From JAHBNG01 sp039028975 (GTDB taxonomy: Bacteria > Chloroflexota > Anaerolineae > Caldilineales > Caldilineaceae): a stretch of DNA of 64,000 bases. The stretch lies in assembly GCA_039028975.1 (NCBI GenBank), contig JBCCHB010000086.1:1-64000 (forward strand), given 5' to 3'. Below, one piece after another: positions 9,204 through 17,871 of this stretch. The notes below the pieces were generated by a model that did no database searches, was not told the origin of the DNA, and was given only the letters and a program-made list of their open reading frames with translations. Both the position numbers and the translations under genes were made by a program. Positions within the stretch are counted from its first letter, which is position 1; each line of letters begins with the position of its first letter.

Positions 9204-10373
9204 ATGACCCGCGAAGTTATTCGTGCCGTTTGGCACACGATTTCTGAGCTGCCGACGGCTCTTTCCCTCCTTCTTGTTCTTGGGCTTATCGCTCTTACTC
9301 TCTCTCGGATCAGGGGCAAGAGTTCAGCGAGCATAGCGAGATGGGGCGCTCTCATCCTGGTTGTCTTTGCCTTTGTGGACTGGGGACTACTGACCGCCCT
9401 ACCGCTGTTGGACCTATCATTTGGTCCCGTTGGGCTGCCACTTCTGGGCATTACGATTGTTCGCTGCAGTTTCATTTGGATGTCTCATCGGTTATGGTTA
9501 ATTATGGGCAGCCTGAAAGAAACTAACGTAAGCGAAACCAGTCATGGCAGCTTTGTCGTGTCAATGCTCATCTTACAGCTATTGATTACAGGATGTGAGG
9601 TAAACGGCCTCTATTTTGAACCGTTTAACGTTGGCATAACTTCCGTTGAGATTCCGGCAGAAACGCAGTCGAACGGCCAAGAACTAAAAATCGTACAGTT
9701 GTCTGACCTGCATATGGAGTATATTACGAAACGAGAGCGGCAGGTGGTTGAACAGGTTATGGGGCTGAAGCCAGATCTGATTGTTCTAACGGCAGACTTC
9801 TTAAACACATCTTATACCTATGACGATGAAACCCATACAGATCTCCGCTGGGTACTTTCCCAGCTAGAGGCACCTTATGGCATCTATGCGATTCGGGCTA
9901 GAAACGTTGACCCGCCTGAAGTTGTTGAGCCGATGTTTAAGGAGTTAGGTATTCGCTTTCTGGATGACGAGGTTGAACAGATAGAGATAGGCAAACAGAC
10001 GTTGCATATTGTGGGTGTAACCTTTTTAGATCGAGGGCGGGATGCTCAGATCTTGCATGAATTGGCGTCTCAACTTCCAGCCAATGATTCATCGCTCTTA
10101 CTCTACCACACACCCGATTTGATTGAGACTGCGGCTGAGGTGGGAATCGACCTCTATTTGGCAGGCCATACTCACGGTGGACAGGTACGGCTACCGTGGT
10201 TTGGCGCAATCGTCACCGCATCATCTTACTGGAAGCGCTTTGAGCAGGGGTATTATGAGGTGGGTGAGACAGTCATGTATGTCAGTCGCGGTATCGGTTT
10301 AGAGGGTCATGGCGCGCCACGGGTCCGTTTTTTATGTCCGCCAGAGGTGGTTGAGGTAAGGTGGAGATTATAA
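9204..10373 (+). CDS. Membrane-anchored metallophosphoesterase with altered motifs
   Basis: A 389-residue protein of the YaeI-like membrane metallophosphoesterase type. The first about 140 residues contain four hydrophobic segments. The catalytic domain follows: motif I is SDLHME, motif II reads LTADFLN where GD is usual, motif III reads RARNVDPP where GNH(D/E) is usual, and the final GHTHGGQ is intact. Asp and Asn ligands are kept, but the motif III histidine is replaced by Val and the preceding Gly by Arg. GNVD-like motif III variants occur in YfcE/MJ0936-type phosphodiesterases, so it may still be active. It lies between the MoxR and DUF5682 genes with short spacing on both sides, which is not part of the minimal yeh-type cluster. 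Substrate unknown. Confidence 0.85.
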   Translation: MTREVIRAVWHTISELPTALSLLLVLGLIALTLSRIRGKSSASIARWGALILVVFAFVDWGLLTALPLLDLSFGPVGLPLLGITIVRCSFIWMSHRLWLIMGSLKETNVSETSHGSFVVSMLILQLLITGCEVNGLYFEPFNVGITSVEIPAETQSNGQELKIVQLSDLHMEYITKRERQVVEQVMGLKPDLIVLTADFLNTSYTYDDETHTDLRWVLSQLEAPYGIYAIRARNVDPPEVVEPMFKELGIRFLDDEVEQIEIGKQTLHIVGVTFLDRGRDAQILHELASQLPANDSSLLLYHTPDLIETAAEVGIDLYLAGHTHGGQVRLPWFGAIVTASSYWKRFEQGYYEVGETVMYVSRGIGLEGHGAPRVRFLCPPEVVEVRWRL

Positions 10374-10378
10374 CCCCT

Positions 10379-12946
10379 ATGCTTAAATCTTTCGATCTCT
10401 CTATCTTTGGCATTCGCCATCACGGGCCAGGCTCTGCTCTGAGCATGCGGCGCGGCCTAGCAGAATACAAACCAGACATTATCCTAGTTGAAGGGCCGGC
10501 CGATGCCAACAATATAATTGAGTGGTTAGGCCATAAGGAGATGGAGCCGCCGGTAGCACTAGTTCTCTATGCTCCTGATCAACCCAAACGAGCGTCCTAT
10601 TTCCCCTTTGCCGAATTCTCGCCAGAGTTCCAGGCCATTCGTTATGGACTGAAGCAGGATATTCCAGTACGTTTTATGGACCTCCCTCAGGCCAACATGA
10701 TGGCCAGCGAGGCCAAGCTGGCGTTCCCAGATATGGATCCGCTTCAGCAGTTAGCCAAACTGGCGGGGTATCCTAACCATGAAGCTTGGTGGAATCAGTT
10801 AATCGAGCAGCGTAGCAGCAACCCAGAGCAGCATGACTCAACCCTATTTGATGCGGTCTTCGAACTGATGTCGATTGTGCGGGCAGAGAGCGATGCAGCG
10901 AGAGAAGCGGCAATAAACAGAGAAAAGGTACTAGAGGGAGAGGCTAGAGATTCCGAACCGAACACAACAACCCGAAACCCTAACCCGAAGAGTGATAGCC
11001 AAAAGCGTGATGCAACAGGCGATGCACAACCCAAAGCCCAGGGAGAAACTGAGCGTAATGTTGAAGATGAAGAGACTAAGCAAGCAAAACAGACCGCTGA
11101 AAAAGAAGCACTGGCCGCGGGCCTTAAACTAGCCGACCAACGCGAAGCCTTTATGCGACGCACGATTCGTGAGGCCCGTGACCAAGGGCACAAACGGATT
11201 GCCATTGTCTGCGGTGCATTTCATGGCCCAGCGCTGGTGAATCTGACGGGGGAAGCAGAGGACAAAGCACTCCTTGCCGACATGCCTAGCATCGATACAG
11301 AAACAGCTTGGGTACCGTGGACCTATAGTCGGCTCTCGAATTTTAGCGGTTACGGTTCAGGGATTAACTCGCCAGGCTGGTATCACCACCTTTGGGAAAT
11401 GGGCTTGAAGGAGGCCGACCCTACTGAGCGTAGCATTACCTGGTTAACCCAGGTGGCCGAACTACTGCGGAAGGAGCGATTCGATCCCTCATCCGCCCAC
11501 ATCATCGAGACTGTCCGTCTGGCTGACGCGTTGGCCATCCTGCGAGACAGACCATATCCTGGCCTCGCCGAACTCATGGAAGCCACCCAGACAGTAATGA
11601 CTGATGGCAAGGCCGAACCGCTCCAACTCATCCAGAAGAAACTAATCATTAGTGAGCGGATGGGCTTTGTGCCAGAAGACTCACCCATGGTGCCACTGCA
11701 GCGGGATCTCTATCAGCAGCAGAGACGGCTCCGCTTACGACCTGAACCCGAACCGAGCACCCTCAACCTGGACTTGCGCCAAGAGATGCATTTGTCCCGT
11801 AGCCACCTGCTTCATCGGCTTCGACTGTTGAATATCCCGTGGGGCAAGATTCTTCCCGTTCGCAACCAAGTAGGAACATACCGGGAAGTTTGGCGTTTGC
11901 ATTGGGTACCCGAACTGACGATTAAGGTCATTGAGGCCAACGTCTGGGGCAATACGGTGAAGGACGCGTCGGAGAGCATTGCCCGGAATATAGCCGATAA
12001 AGCCTCCGATTTGCCGACCCTCACCCACCTCCTTGATCAGATCATCCTGGCCAATTTACCCGAGACGATTGAGCATCTGATGAAGTGTATCCAGGAGAAA
12101 GCCGCCCTTAGCAGCAACATCCCACGTATGATCGATGCCCTGCCACCACTGGTCCAAGCTCTGCGCTATGGCAGCGTCCGTCAGACGGACAAGGCTGCCA
12201 TCGCTCAAGTCGTCCATGGATTGCTTCGGCGCATCTATATTGGCCTTCCCCATACCTGTGCAGCCTTGGCTGATGATGCGGCTCAAGAGATGTTTGGTCG
12301 AATTTCATCCGTTCATCAGGTCGTCCAAGTGGTCTCTAAGTCGCTGGATAAGATGGAGTGGGCAGAGGAAGGTAAAGATAAACCTGAGCATAGTAAGGCA
12401 GAATTCCCGACAAATGAGATGGCTGCTGATGGCGAATGGATCAGTCATCGGGAGCAGTGGTACCAAACGCTCAAGACACTGGCAGATCAACCGAAGATGC
12501 ATGGTTTGATTGCTGGCCGTTCTTGCCGCTTGTTGGTGGATAGCCGCCAGTATCAGCCAGAGGCTGCTAAAGAACGTCTGCAGCGGGCATTGATCGCAGC
12601 GCCATTGCAAACGCTAGATGTCTTACAAAGTGCCTTTTGGATCGAGGGTTTTCTCAGGGGCAGCGGTTTGGTCTTACTCCACGATCAGACGCTGTGGACT
12701 TTACTGGACTCGTGGGTTTTGAGTATAGGGGAAGAGAATTTTGTCGATACCTTACCGATCCTTCGTCGCACCTTTGCCGACTTTAGCGATAGTACGCGAC
12801 AACAGTTAAGCGAGCGGATCCGTCAGCGGATGAATAAAGCACAGAACCAAGCAACCACTGGATCTCTGTTTGATCCAAAGCAGGCCAAGAAAGTGTTGCC
12901 ACTGGCTGCGGAACTGTTAGGAATAGTCGTCCCTCAGTATAAGTAG
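10379..12946 (+). CDS. DUF5682-family protein, possibly TraB/Tiki-like hydrolase
   Basis: An 855-residue soluble protein. The start could be GTG at 10361, overlapping the previous gene; I prefer ATG 10379, about a dozen bases after AAGGTGGAG. The N-terminus FGIRHHGPGS (residues 10-19), followed by PDIILVEGP (E38) and later VCGAFHGPA (H282), follows the order of motifs in the TraB/Tiki/EreA/ChaN-like fold: a GxxH motif, a glutamate after PD, and a second glycine-histidine motif. This relation is my inference. A charged low-complexity insert lies at about residues 185-260. DUF5682 proteins accompany MoxR, vWA and SWIM proteins; E. coli YehM is the comparison. If it is a hydrolase, it is the best candidate for the effector or client of this cluster. 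Confidence 0.8.
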   Translation: MLKSFDLSIFGIRHHGPGSALSMRRGLAEYKPDIILVEGPADANNIIEWLGHKEMEPPVALVLYAPDQPKRASYFPFAEFSPEFQAIRYGLKQDIPVRFMDLPQANMMASEAKLAFPDMDPLQQLAKLAGYPNHEAWWNQLIEQRSSNPEQHDSTLFDAVFELMSIVRAESDAAREAAINREKVLEGEARDSEPNTTTRNPNPKSDSQKRDATGDAQPKAQGETERNVEDEETKQAKQTAEKEALAAGLKLADQREAFMRRTIREARDQGHKRIAIVCGAFHGPALVNLTGEAEDKALLADMPSIDTETAWVPWTYSRLSNFSGYGSGINSPGWYHHLWEMGLKEADPTERSITWLTQVAELLRKERFDPSSAHIIETVRLADALAILRDRPYPGLAELMEATQTVMTDGKAEPLQLIQKKLIISERMGFVPEDSPMVPLQRDLYQQQRRLRLRPEPEPSTLNLDLRQEMHLSRSHLLHRLRLLNIPWGKILPVRNQVGTYREVWRLHWVPELTIKVIEANVWGNTVKDASESIARNIADKASDLPTLTHLLDQIILANLPETIEHLMKCIQEKAALSSNIPRMIDALPPLVQALRYGSVRQTDKAAIAQVVHGLLRRIYIGLPHTCAALADDAAQEMFGRISSVHQVVQVVSKSLDKMEWAEEGKDKPEHSKAEFPTNEMAADGEWISHREQWYQTLKTLADQPKMHGLIAGRSCRLLVDSRQYQPEAAKERLQRALIAAPLQTLDVLQSAFWIEGFLRGSGLVLLHDQTLWTLLDSWVLSIGEENFVDTLPILRRTFADFSDSTRQQLSERIRQRMNKAQNQATTGSLFDPKQAKKVLPLAAELLGIVVPQYK

Positions 12947-12982
12947 ATGTTATTTGCATTCTGTTAAACAACCAATGTTCTG

Positions 12983-12991
12983 TGATATACT
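12983..12991 (+). promoter_or_regulatory. Extended -10 promoter TGATATACT
   Basis: TG at 12983-12984, one base, then TATACT at 12986-12991 form an extended -10 element without a clear -35 box. It lies in the 154-bp gap before the Uma2 gene and would give a separate transcript for the Uma2 and vWA genes. Confidence 0.5.
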
Positions 12992-13100
12992 CTTTTAATG
13001 ATTAATTTGTCGCTTCTTAGGTGCTCCATAAAGGCTTCTCAGCAGACTTTCAAAAGGCTTTCAAGCGTCGTATCGTAAGTACTAAACTACGGAGGATCGC

Positions 13101-14096
13101 ATGGAGACTCAACCCACAGCTATCCCACAAAATCAACAAACAGATTCACAGGGAAGAGGCGCATTGCAAAGCAATGGCCTTTCAAATGGAACAAACAGCT
13201 TAGTATCCAATCCTTATGTCTCGCCCTCGATTCCTCCCCACTTAATGCCAGATTTACCGACCTTTCCATTAGAGCGCGGCTGGCGCCTCGTCTATGATGA
13301 GGAAACGAAAACAACTTATAGCATTCCTCTAACTCTACGCGACATTCTCTTTCCCACCGAAGAAGACGTTGGAGTTGTTTTTATGACCCAAGGGCCTACC
13401 CATAATTTACTCATTGTTCTGATTACTGAGCTACTGCGACTTTTTCACGGGGGGCGAGGATGGTATTTCCCAAATGATGTCCTCATCCGATGGGGAGTAC
13501 CCGGGGTCCTTGATAAAGGTCCAGACATCGCTGCAATTCCCAATACCACTGTTCCAAGCAGTGATAAAAAGTCTTATCATGTTGGACGTGATGGCCCACT
13601 ACCTGAGGCGATTATTGAAATCACCTCTGAAAGTACGCGTGATGATGATTTCATCACCAAACGAGATCTGTATGCATCTGTTGGTGTTCAAGAGTACCTT
13701 ATTATAGATATCTGGGATGACACTTCTGCACCATGGCAACTGCATGGTTTCCGATTACGTAATTCACCATACTATGATTCACTCTTACCGGATGCTGAAG
13801 GCGGGATTACCTTACAGACTTTAGGATTGCGATTTGTTCCACGCGGACGTACCAGGGTCGATGTTTATGATGTTACAACTGGTGAACGTCTTCAAGATGC
13901 GGTTACGTTCAAAACGTTGGCCGAGACAGAATCTACGCGGGCGAATGCTGAGGCTGAAAGGGCAAATACTGAGGCCAATAGGGCAAATACTGAGGCTGAA
14001 AGGGCAAATACTGAGGCCAATAGGGCTGACGCTGCCGAGGCAATGATAGAGAGCCTACAAGAGCGCTTGCAGAAACTTGAGGGAAATCAGGACTAG
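13101..14096 (+). CDS. Uma2-family (DUF820) PD-(D/E)XK nuclease-like protein with a heptad-repeat tail
   Basis: A 331-residue protein starting at ATG 13101 six bases after GGAGG (13091-13095). The Uma2 fold is shown by EAIIEITSEST, then KRDLYASVGVQEYLIID, which carries the Glu-x-Lys-like and EY residues of this restriction-endonuclease-like family. The family is very abundant in Cyanobacteria and Chloroflexota and its role is unclear. The C-terminal about 45 residues are built of a repeated heptad (RANTEAE/RANTEAN) predicted to form a coiled coil. The gene sits between the DUF5682 and vWA genes of the MoxR cluster, with its own probable promoter. Whether it functions with the cluster or merely inserted there cannot be told from sequence. 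Confidence 0.88.
   Translation: METQPTAIPQNQQTDSQGRGALQSNGLSNGTNSLVSNPYVSPSIPPHLMPDLPTFPLERGWRLVYDEETKTTYSIPLTLRDILFPTEEDVGVVFMTQGPTHNLLIVLITELLRLFHGGRGWYFPNDVLIRWGVPGVLDKGPDIAAIPNTTVPSSDKKSYHVGRDGPLPEAIIEITSESTRDDDFITKRDLYASVGVQEYLIIDIWDDTSAPWQLHGFRLRNSPYYDSLLPDAEGGITLQTLGLRFVPRGRTRVDVYDVTTGERLQDAVTFKTLAETESTRANAEAERANTEANRANTEAERANTEANRADAAEAMIESLQERLQKLEGNQD
13938..14042 (+). repeat. In-frame 21-bp tandem repeats inside the Uma2 gene
   Basis: Five consecutive 21-bp units encode seven-residue blocks of the form RANTEAE/RANTEAN; the middle three differ by only a few bases. The period equals one coiled-coil heptad, so copy changes would lengthen the tail without shifting the frame. Confidence 0.9.
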
Positions 14097-14106
14097 AGCA
14101 ATTGAT

Positions 14107-15432
14107 ATGAGCAACCCAATCCTTTTCACCAACCAAGATCCAACTGTTGATTCGTTCCAGCGTTCTGAAGAACAAGAACGAATCCGTCGCTGGCGTCTTA
14201 TTTTGGGCAAGGATGAAAATGAGCAGGATCAGAATGGTGAAGGAGAAGATCAAGTTGCCCTGGAGTATGTAGAAGGCGAGGGGGGCAGTGACGGCGATGA
14301 GCATGGAGATGGTGGCGAGAACGGGGACGATGAGGGACGCTCTGAGGTTGATGATAACGGCCTTTCGGAGAGCGACCGAGCCATTGATGAGGCGTTGGAT
14401 GCGCTTTATGGCGATGGGGATAAAGGGGGATTAGGTTCTTCTGCACCGGAACTCGCTCGCTGGTTGGGAGATATTCGCAATTTTTTTTCTCAGCCAATGG
14501 CCCAGATGATGCAGCAAGAGGCACTAAAGAAGGCCAACCTGCGTCGCCTGCTTGATGAGCCAGAGTTTTTAGCGGAGGTTGAGCCAGATCTGGAACTGGT
14601 CTCCAAGCTCCTGAGCCTGAGTCGAATCATGCCGACCAAGACCAAGGAGACGGCCAAGGCAATTGTGAGAAAAGTGGTGGAAGAACTGACCGAACACCTT
14701 CAATTTCCGCTGCGTCAGGCCATACAAGGTAGCTTGAACCGCGCCCTGCGTGCGCCCCGCCCTCGTTTCAAAGAGATCAATTGGCAGCGAACCGTCTATG
14801 CCAACCTGAAACATTACCAGCCGCAACACAAAAGCGTGGTCCCAGAAACGCTAGTTGGCTATGGTAAACAGCGTCACTCACTCCGTGACGTGATCCTCTG
14901 TCTGGATCAGAGCGGCTCCATGGGCAAGTCCGTTGTCTATGGCAGTATCTTCGGCTCGATTATGGCGTCTATACCTGCCCTAAGTACAAGGCTAGTGGCA
15001 TTTAGCACCGACGTGGTTGATCTAACTGAGGAGTTAAGTGATCCGGTTGATCTGCTCTTTGGCATTCAGCTAAAAGGTGGTACAAACATCCACAAAGCCC
15101 TAACTTACTGCGAAGGTGTAGTGACCCGCCCGCGTGATACCATTTTAGTTCTGATTAGTGACCTATTTGAAGGGGGTAACAAAGATGCCCTGCTTCGACG
15201 TACAGCGACTCTTGTAGATAGTGGTGTTCAGGTGATCGTTCTCTTAGCCTTAAGCGACGACGGCACCCCTCGCTTCAATCGCACCATTGCGAACCAAATG
15301 ATTGCACTGGGTATACCCTGCTTTGCTTGTACGCCCGACCTCTTTCCCGAGCTCATGGGTGCGGCCATTAATGGAGATGAGATCAGTCAATGGGCAACCA
15401 AGCATGATATCATCACTGCACCAAGGAATTAG
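14107..15432 (+). CDS. vWA-domain protein of the MoxR cluster
   Basis: A 441-residue protein from ATG 14107; an upstream in-frame TTG at 14077 would overlap the Uma2 gene. Residues 25-115 are very acidic and glycine-rich. A helical middle region is followed by a von Willebrand A domain with a complete MIDAS: DQSGS (D267, S269, S271), GGTNIHKAL, and a final Asp in LISDLFEGG. In MoxR systems the vWA protein binds the ATPase and the client in a metal-dependent way. E. coli YehP is the likely relative. The gene is the last of the cluster and is followed within ten bases by an 8-bp tandem array. Confidence 0.9.
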   Translation: MSNPILFTNQDPTVDSFQRSEEQERIRRWRLILGKDENEQDQNGEGEDQVALEYVEGEGGSDGDEHGDGGENGDDEGRSEVDDNGLSESDRAIDEALDALYGDGDKGGLGSSAPELARWLGDIRNFFSQPMAQMMQQEALKKANLRRLLDEPEFLAEVEPDLELVSKLLSLSRIMPTKTKETAKAIVRKVVEELTEHLQFPLRQAIQGSLNRALRAPRPRFKEINWQRTVYANLKHYQPQHKSVVPETLVGYGKQRHSLRDVILCLDQSGSMGKSVVYGSIFGSIMASIPALSTRLVAFSTDVVDLTEELSDPVDLLFGIQLKGGTNIHKALTYCEGVVTRPRDTILVLISDLFEGGNKDALLRRTATLVDSGVQVIVLLALSDDGTPRFNRTIANQMIALGIPCFACTPDLFPELMGAAINGDEISQWATKHDIITAPRN

Positions 15433-15442
15433 GGAATATAAA

Positions 15443-15522
15443 GTGGGCAAGTGGGCAAGTGGGCAAGTGGGCAAGTGGGCAAGTGGGCAAGTGGGCAAGT
15501 GGGCAAGTGGGCAAGTGGGCAA
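15443..15522. repeat. 8-bp tandem repeat, ten perfect copies of GTGGGCAA
   Basis: Ten identical GTGGGCAA units fill 15443-15522, eleven bases after the vWA stop codon and 45 bases before the rqcH start. The period is not a multiple of three and the array is in no gene, so it can vary freely. A perfect array suggests recent expansion by slippage. Confidence 0.97.
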
Positions 15523-15567
15523 GTACGATTGTCACCTGCAAACCTGCACCCCGTAACAACATAAATC

Positions 15568-17385
15568 ATGCATTTTGACGCACTTACATTAGCTTGCCTA
15601 ACTCACGAATTGAAAGCAGCCGCGCAGGAGACGCGAGTACAGCAGATCCTGATGCCTGATGATCAGAGCCTCGGTTTCGAGCTGTATGGCAAGAAGCAGC
15701 GCCACTATCTCTTTTTGTCAGCAGATCCAAACGCAGGGCGAGTCTATTTATCAACCAAGAAATTGCGCCGTGGTACCGATGCCCAGCCTCCTCTGCTGTT
15801 GAGGTTGCGCAAACTTGCCCGAGGTGCTTTTCTCCGCTCAATCACGCAACCTGATGCTGCTGAACGAATTCTCCGAATTGAGCTGGATCATCCTCAACAT
15901 GGCGTTTCCACTTTACTTATAGAACTCATTGGACGTCAAAGCAACATCCTGCTGCTTGGACCCGATGGGCGAATTCTTGAGTGTATGCGCAGATTCCGCC
16001 CGCCCAAAGAACGCTCCACTGGGCAGCGGACTATCTTGCCTGGCCGCCAATACGCCCCCCCTCAACCCATGAATCAAGTTCATCCACTTGATGGGCAGTT
16101 GATGAGCAAAATGGAATTGCTGAGTAAGGAGGTCGAGCCAAGTGAAAAGGTGCGGACCTTTCTCGTTCAACAGATAAGTGGCGTCAGCCCCACCCAAGCC
16201 AGAGAACTGTCTTGGCGCGCAGCAGGGGATGCTGAAGCAAGGATGGAGAGCACAACAGCCGTCGACCTCGCAAACGCCGTCCAAGCACTCTGGGCAGCAG
16301 TTGGTCATGGGAGGTGGCTGCCAGGCATGGTGATTGAAGACGGGCAGGTGATCGGCTTCGTACCATATGAACTCCACTTTCGTGGTGAGTTTCGGCCAAC
16401 TGACTCGATTAGCCAGGCCCTGGAGCGCTTCTTTACCCAAAGGATTGAGGGGCAGAAAACAGCAGCCCCTTCATCTGTCCCTTCAGCTAAACCCTCTTCT
16501 AGCCATTCATCTCTCCCAGGGAGCGAGCTGAAAGAGGTTGATGCAATCGATCCATATGCAGCGCTACGCCGCACTGTAGCCGACCAGATCCGAAGCGCCC
16601 ATCAACGAATCGACCGGCAGTTGAGCGCATTATCCAAAGACGAACCCAAACGAGGCGAGCCTGATGAACTGAGGATGAAGGCTGAGTGGCTGCTGGCTCT
16701 TAGCAGCCAACTGGATAATGAACAGGACGAGGTGACGATTGAATTGGGAGACCAGACCATGACAATTGCCCGTGTATCTGGCAAAACCCCCGTGGAGCAG
16801 GCTGAACAGATGTTTGACCGGGCGGCAAAGCTAGAGCGTGCAGCTATCTTTATTCCCCAACGTCGAGAGACGCTTCTCAATGATCGGACATTTCTGGCCC
16901 AACTTGAAGTAGATCTGGCTCAAGCCGAGAATCAACCCGAAGTTGCGGCCGTCCAAAATGAGCTTCGCCAAGCTGGTTACTTACCAACTCGTCAGAAGCC
17001 CATGCAGAAAGGCGGGGCAGCATCAAACAAACCGCGTCAATATGTCAGTACAGATGGGTATGCGATTCTGGTTGGGCGGAATGCTCGCCAGAATGACCAG
17101 CTTACGTTTAAAATTGCCGGCGGGGCCGATCTTTGGTTCCACGTACGAGATGTACCTGGGTCACATGTGGTCTTACGCAGCGGTGGTCAGCCCATGAGTG
17201 ATGAGACCGTTCAGGTTGCTGCTCAATTTGCTGCTTATTACTCACAAAAAAAGGGAGAGCGGGCTGTCCCCGTAGCCTATACCGAATGTCGTTTTGTTAC
17301 TCGAGTCCCTGGTGGGCACCCAGGCTTAGTGCATATGAGGAATGAGAAGACGGTTACCGTGCCAGCCGAGTTGCCAGCACTATAA
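15568..17385 (+). CDS. rqcH: RqcH/Rqc2 homologue (NFACT family)
   Basis: A 605-residue NFACT protein that, in the family, binds stalled 50S-peptidyl-tRNA complexes and directs alanine tailing for degradation. NFACT-N begins at MHFDALTLACLTHEL and includes ELIGRQSNILLL near residue 115. A helix-hairpin-helix and coiled-coil middle (about 170-480) follows, and NFACT-R (DUF814) is at about 490-600 with LWFHVRDVPGSHVVLR. The conserved Asp-Arg pair needed for tailing by B. subtilis RqcH appears here as Glu99-Arg100 (AAERILRI), by my alignment by eye. It is independent of the upstream MoxR cluster. Confidence 0.92.
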   Translation: MHFDALTLACLTHELKAAAQETRVQQILMPDDQSLGFELYGKKQRHYLFLSADPNAGRVYLSTKKLRRGTDAQPPLLLRLRKLARGAFLRSITQPDAAERILRIELDHPQHGVSTLLIELIGRQSNILLLGPDGRILECMRRFRPPKERSTGQRTILPGRQYAPPQPMNQVHPLDGQLMSKMELLSKEVEPSEKVRTFLVQQISGVSPTQARELSWRAAGDAEARMESTTAVDLANAVQALWAAVGHGRWLPGMVIEDGQVIGFVPYELHFRGEFRPTDSISQALERFFTQRIEGQKTAAPSSVPSAKPSSSHSSLPGSELKEVDAIDPYAALRRTVADQIRSAHQRIDRQLSALSKDEPKRGEPDELRMKAEWLLALSSQLDNEQDEVTIELGDQTMTIARVSGKTPVEQAEQMFDRAAKLERAAIFIPQRRETLLNDRTFLAQLEVDLAQAENQPEVAAVQNELRQAGYLPTRQKPMQKGGAASNKPRQYVSTDGYAILVGRNARQNDQLTFKIAGGADLWFHVRDVPGSHVVLRSGGQPMSDETVQVAAQFAAYYSQKKGERAVPVAYTECRFVTRVPGGHPGLVHMRNEKTVTVPAELPAL

Positions 17386-17464
17386 ATATCCAGGAAAATC
17401 TTGCCCCTCCCTTTGCAAAATTTCCCAGAGTATAGCGGGCAAAGGTCAGGATAAAATGTTCTGA
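17386..17464. repeat. Dispersed repeat family B, copy 2
   Basis: It starts TATCCAGGAAAATCTTG and contains CCTCCC followed by ATTTCCCAGAG, the same internal segment seen in the copies at 49468 and 54509. The right end (GATAAAATGTTCTGAC) is diverged. It lies immediately after the rqcH stop. Confidence 0.65.
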
Positions 17465-17563
17465 CGGACTATGTGAAGTGGTTTTTTCCAATGAAGTGGT
17501 TTTTTCCAATAAAAAAACAGACTCCCTCTCGGAGAATCTGCCACACTGTGTTTCGTGGGAAAG

Positions 17564-17635
17564 TGGGTCGGACAGGATTCGAACCTGTAACCAATGAGTT
17601 ATGAGCCCACTGCTCTGCCATTGAGCTACCGACCC
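17564..17635 (-). tRNA. tRNA-Met(CAT), elongator type
   Basis: Read on the minus strand the 72-nt sequence folds as a cloverleaf. The acceptor is GGGTCGG/CCGACCC, the D arm contains AGCTCAATGG, the anticodon loop is CTCATAA, and the T arm contains GGTTCGAATCC. Position 1:72 is a G-C pair, so it is not a bacterial initiator. A tRNA-Ile2 with modified CAU cannot be excluded. The 3' CCA is not encoded. Confidence 0.93.
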
Positions 17636-17700
17636 ATCTATGCTCAACTCTGTCTCAGAACCATAATCTGCTCTCTGTTCATAAAACCAGAAAGTTTTCC

Positions 17701-17785
17701 TTATACTCAGCTCCGTTTGAAAACACGAGTTTGGTCACTCTGGTATAGCATCAGAAACCTCCTGTTTTCAAAACGACTGCAGAAT
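17701..17785. repeat. Dispersed repeat family A, copy 1
   Basis: The ends are ACTCAGCTCCGTTTGAAAAC and TTTTCAAAACGACTGCAG with a GTTTGGTC...TCTGGTA middle. Related copies are at 49321, 54721, 59173 and 62081. It sits between two tRNA genes. Confidence 0.8.
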
Positions 17786-17800
17786 AGATTATACCCCAAG

Positions 17801-17871
17801 AGCGGGTAGTGGGAATCGAACCCACCTAACTGGCTTGGAAGGCCAGGGCATTACCACTATGCTATACCCGC
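17801..17871 (-). tRNA. tRNA-Gly(TCC)
   Basis: On the minus strand the acceptor is GCGGGTA/TACCCGC, the anticodon stem-loop is CTGGC-CTTCCAA-GCCAG giving anticodon TCC, and the T arm contains GGTTCGATTCC. The 3' CCA is not encoded. Confidence 0.95.

Noticed and set aside
15250..15522. 90-residue minus-strand frame with repeated PTCPLAHL
   Set aside because: It is only the translation of the 8-bp GTGGGCAA array plus the antisense of the vWA gene end.
17564..17635. Initiator tRNA-fMet
   Set aside because: The 1:72 position is a G-C pair and the anticodon stem lacks three consecutive G-C pairs, so elongator type is more likely.
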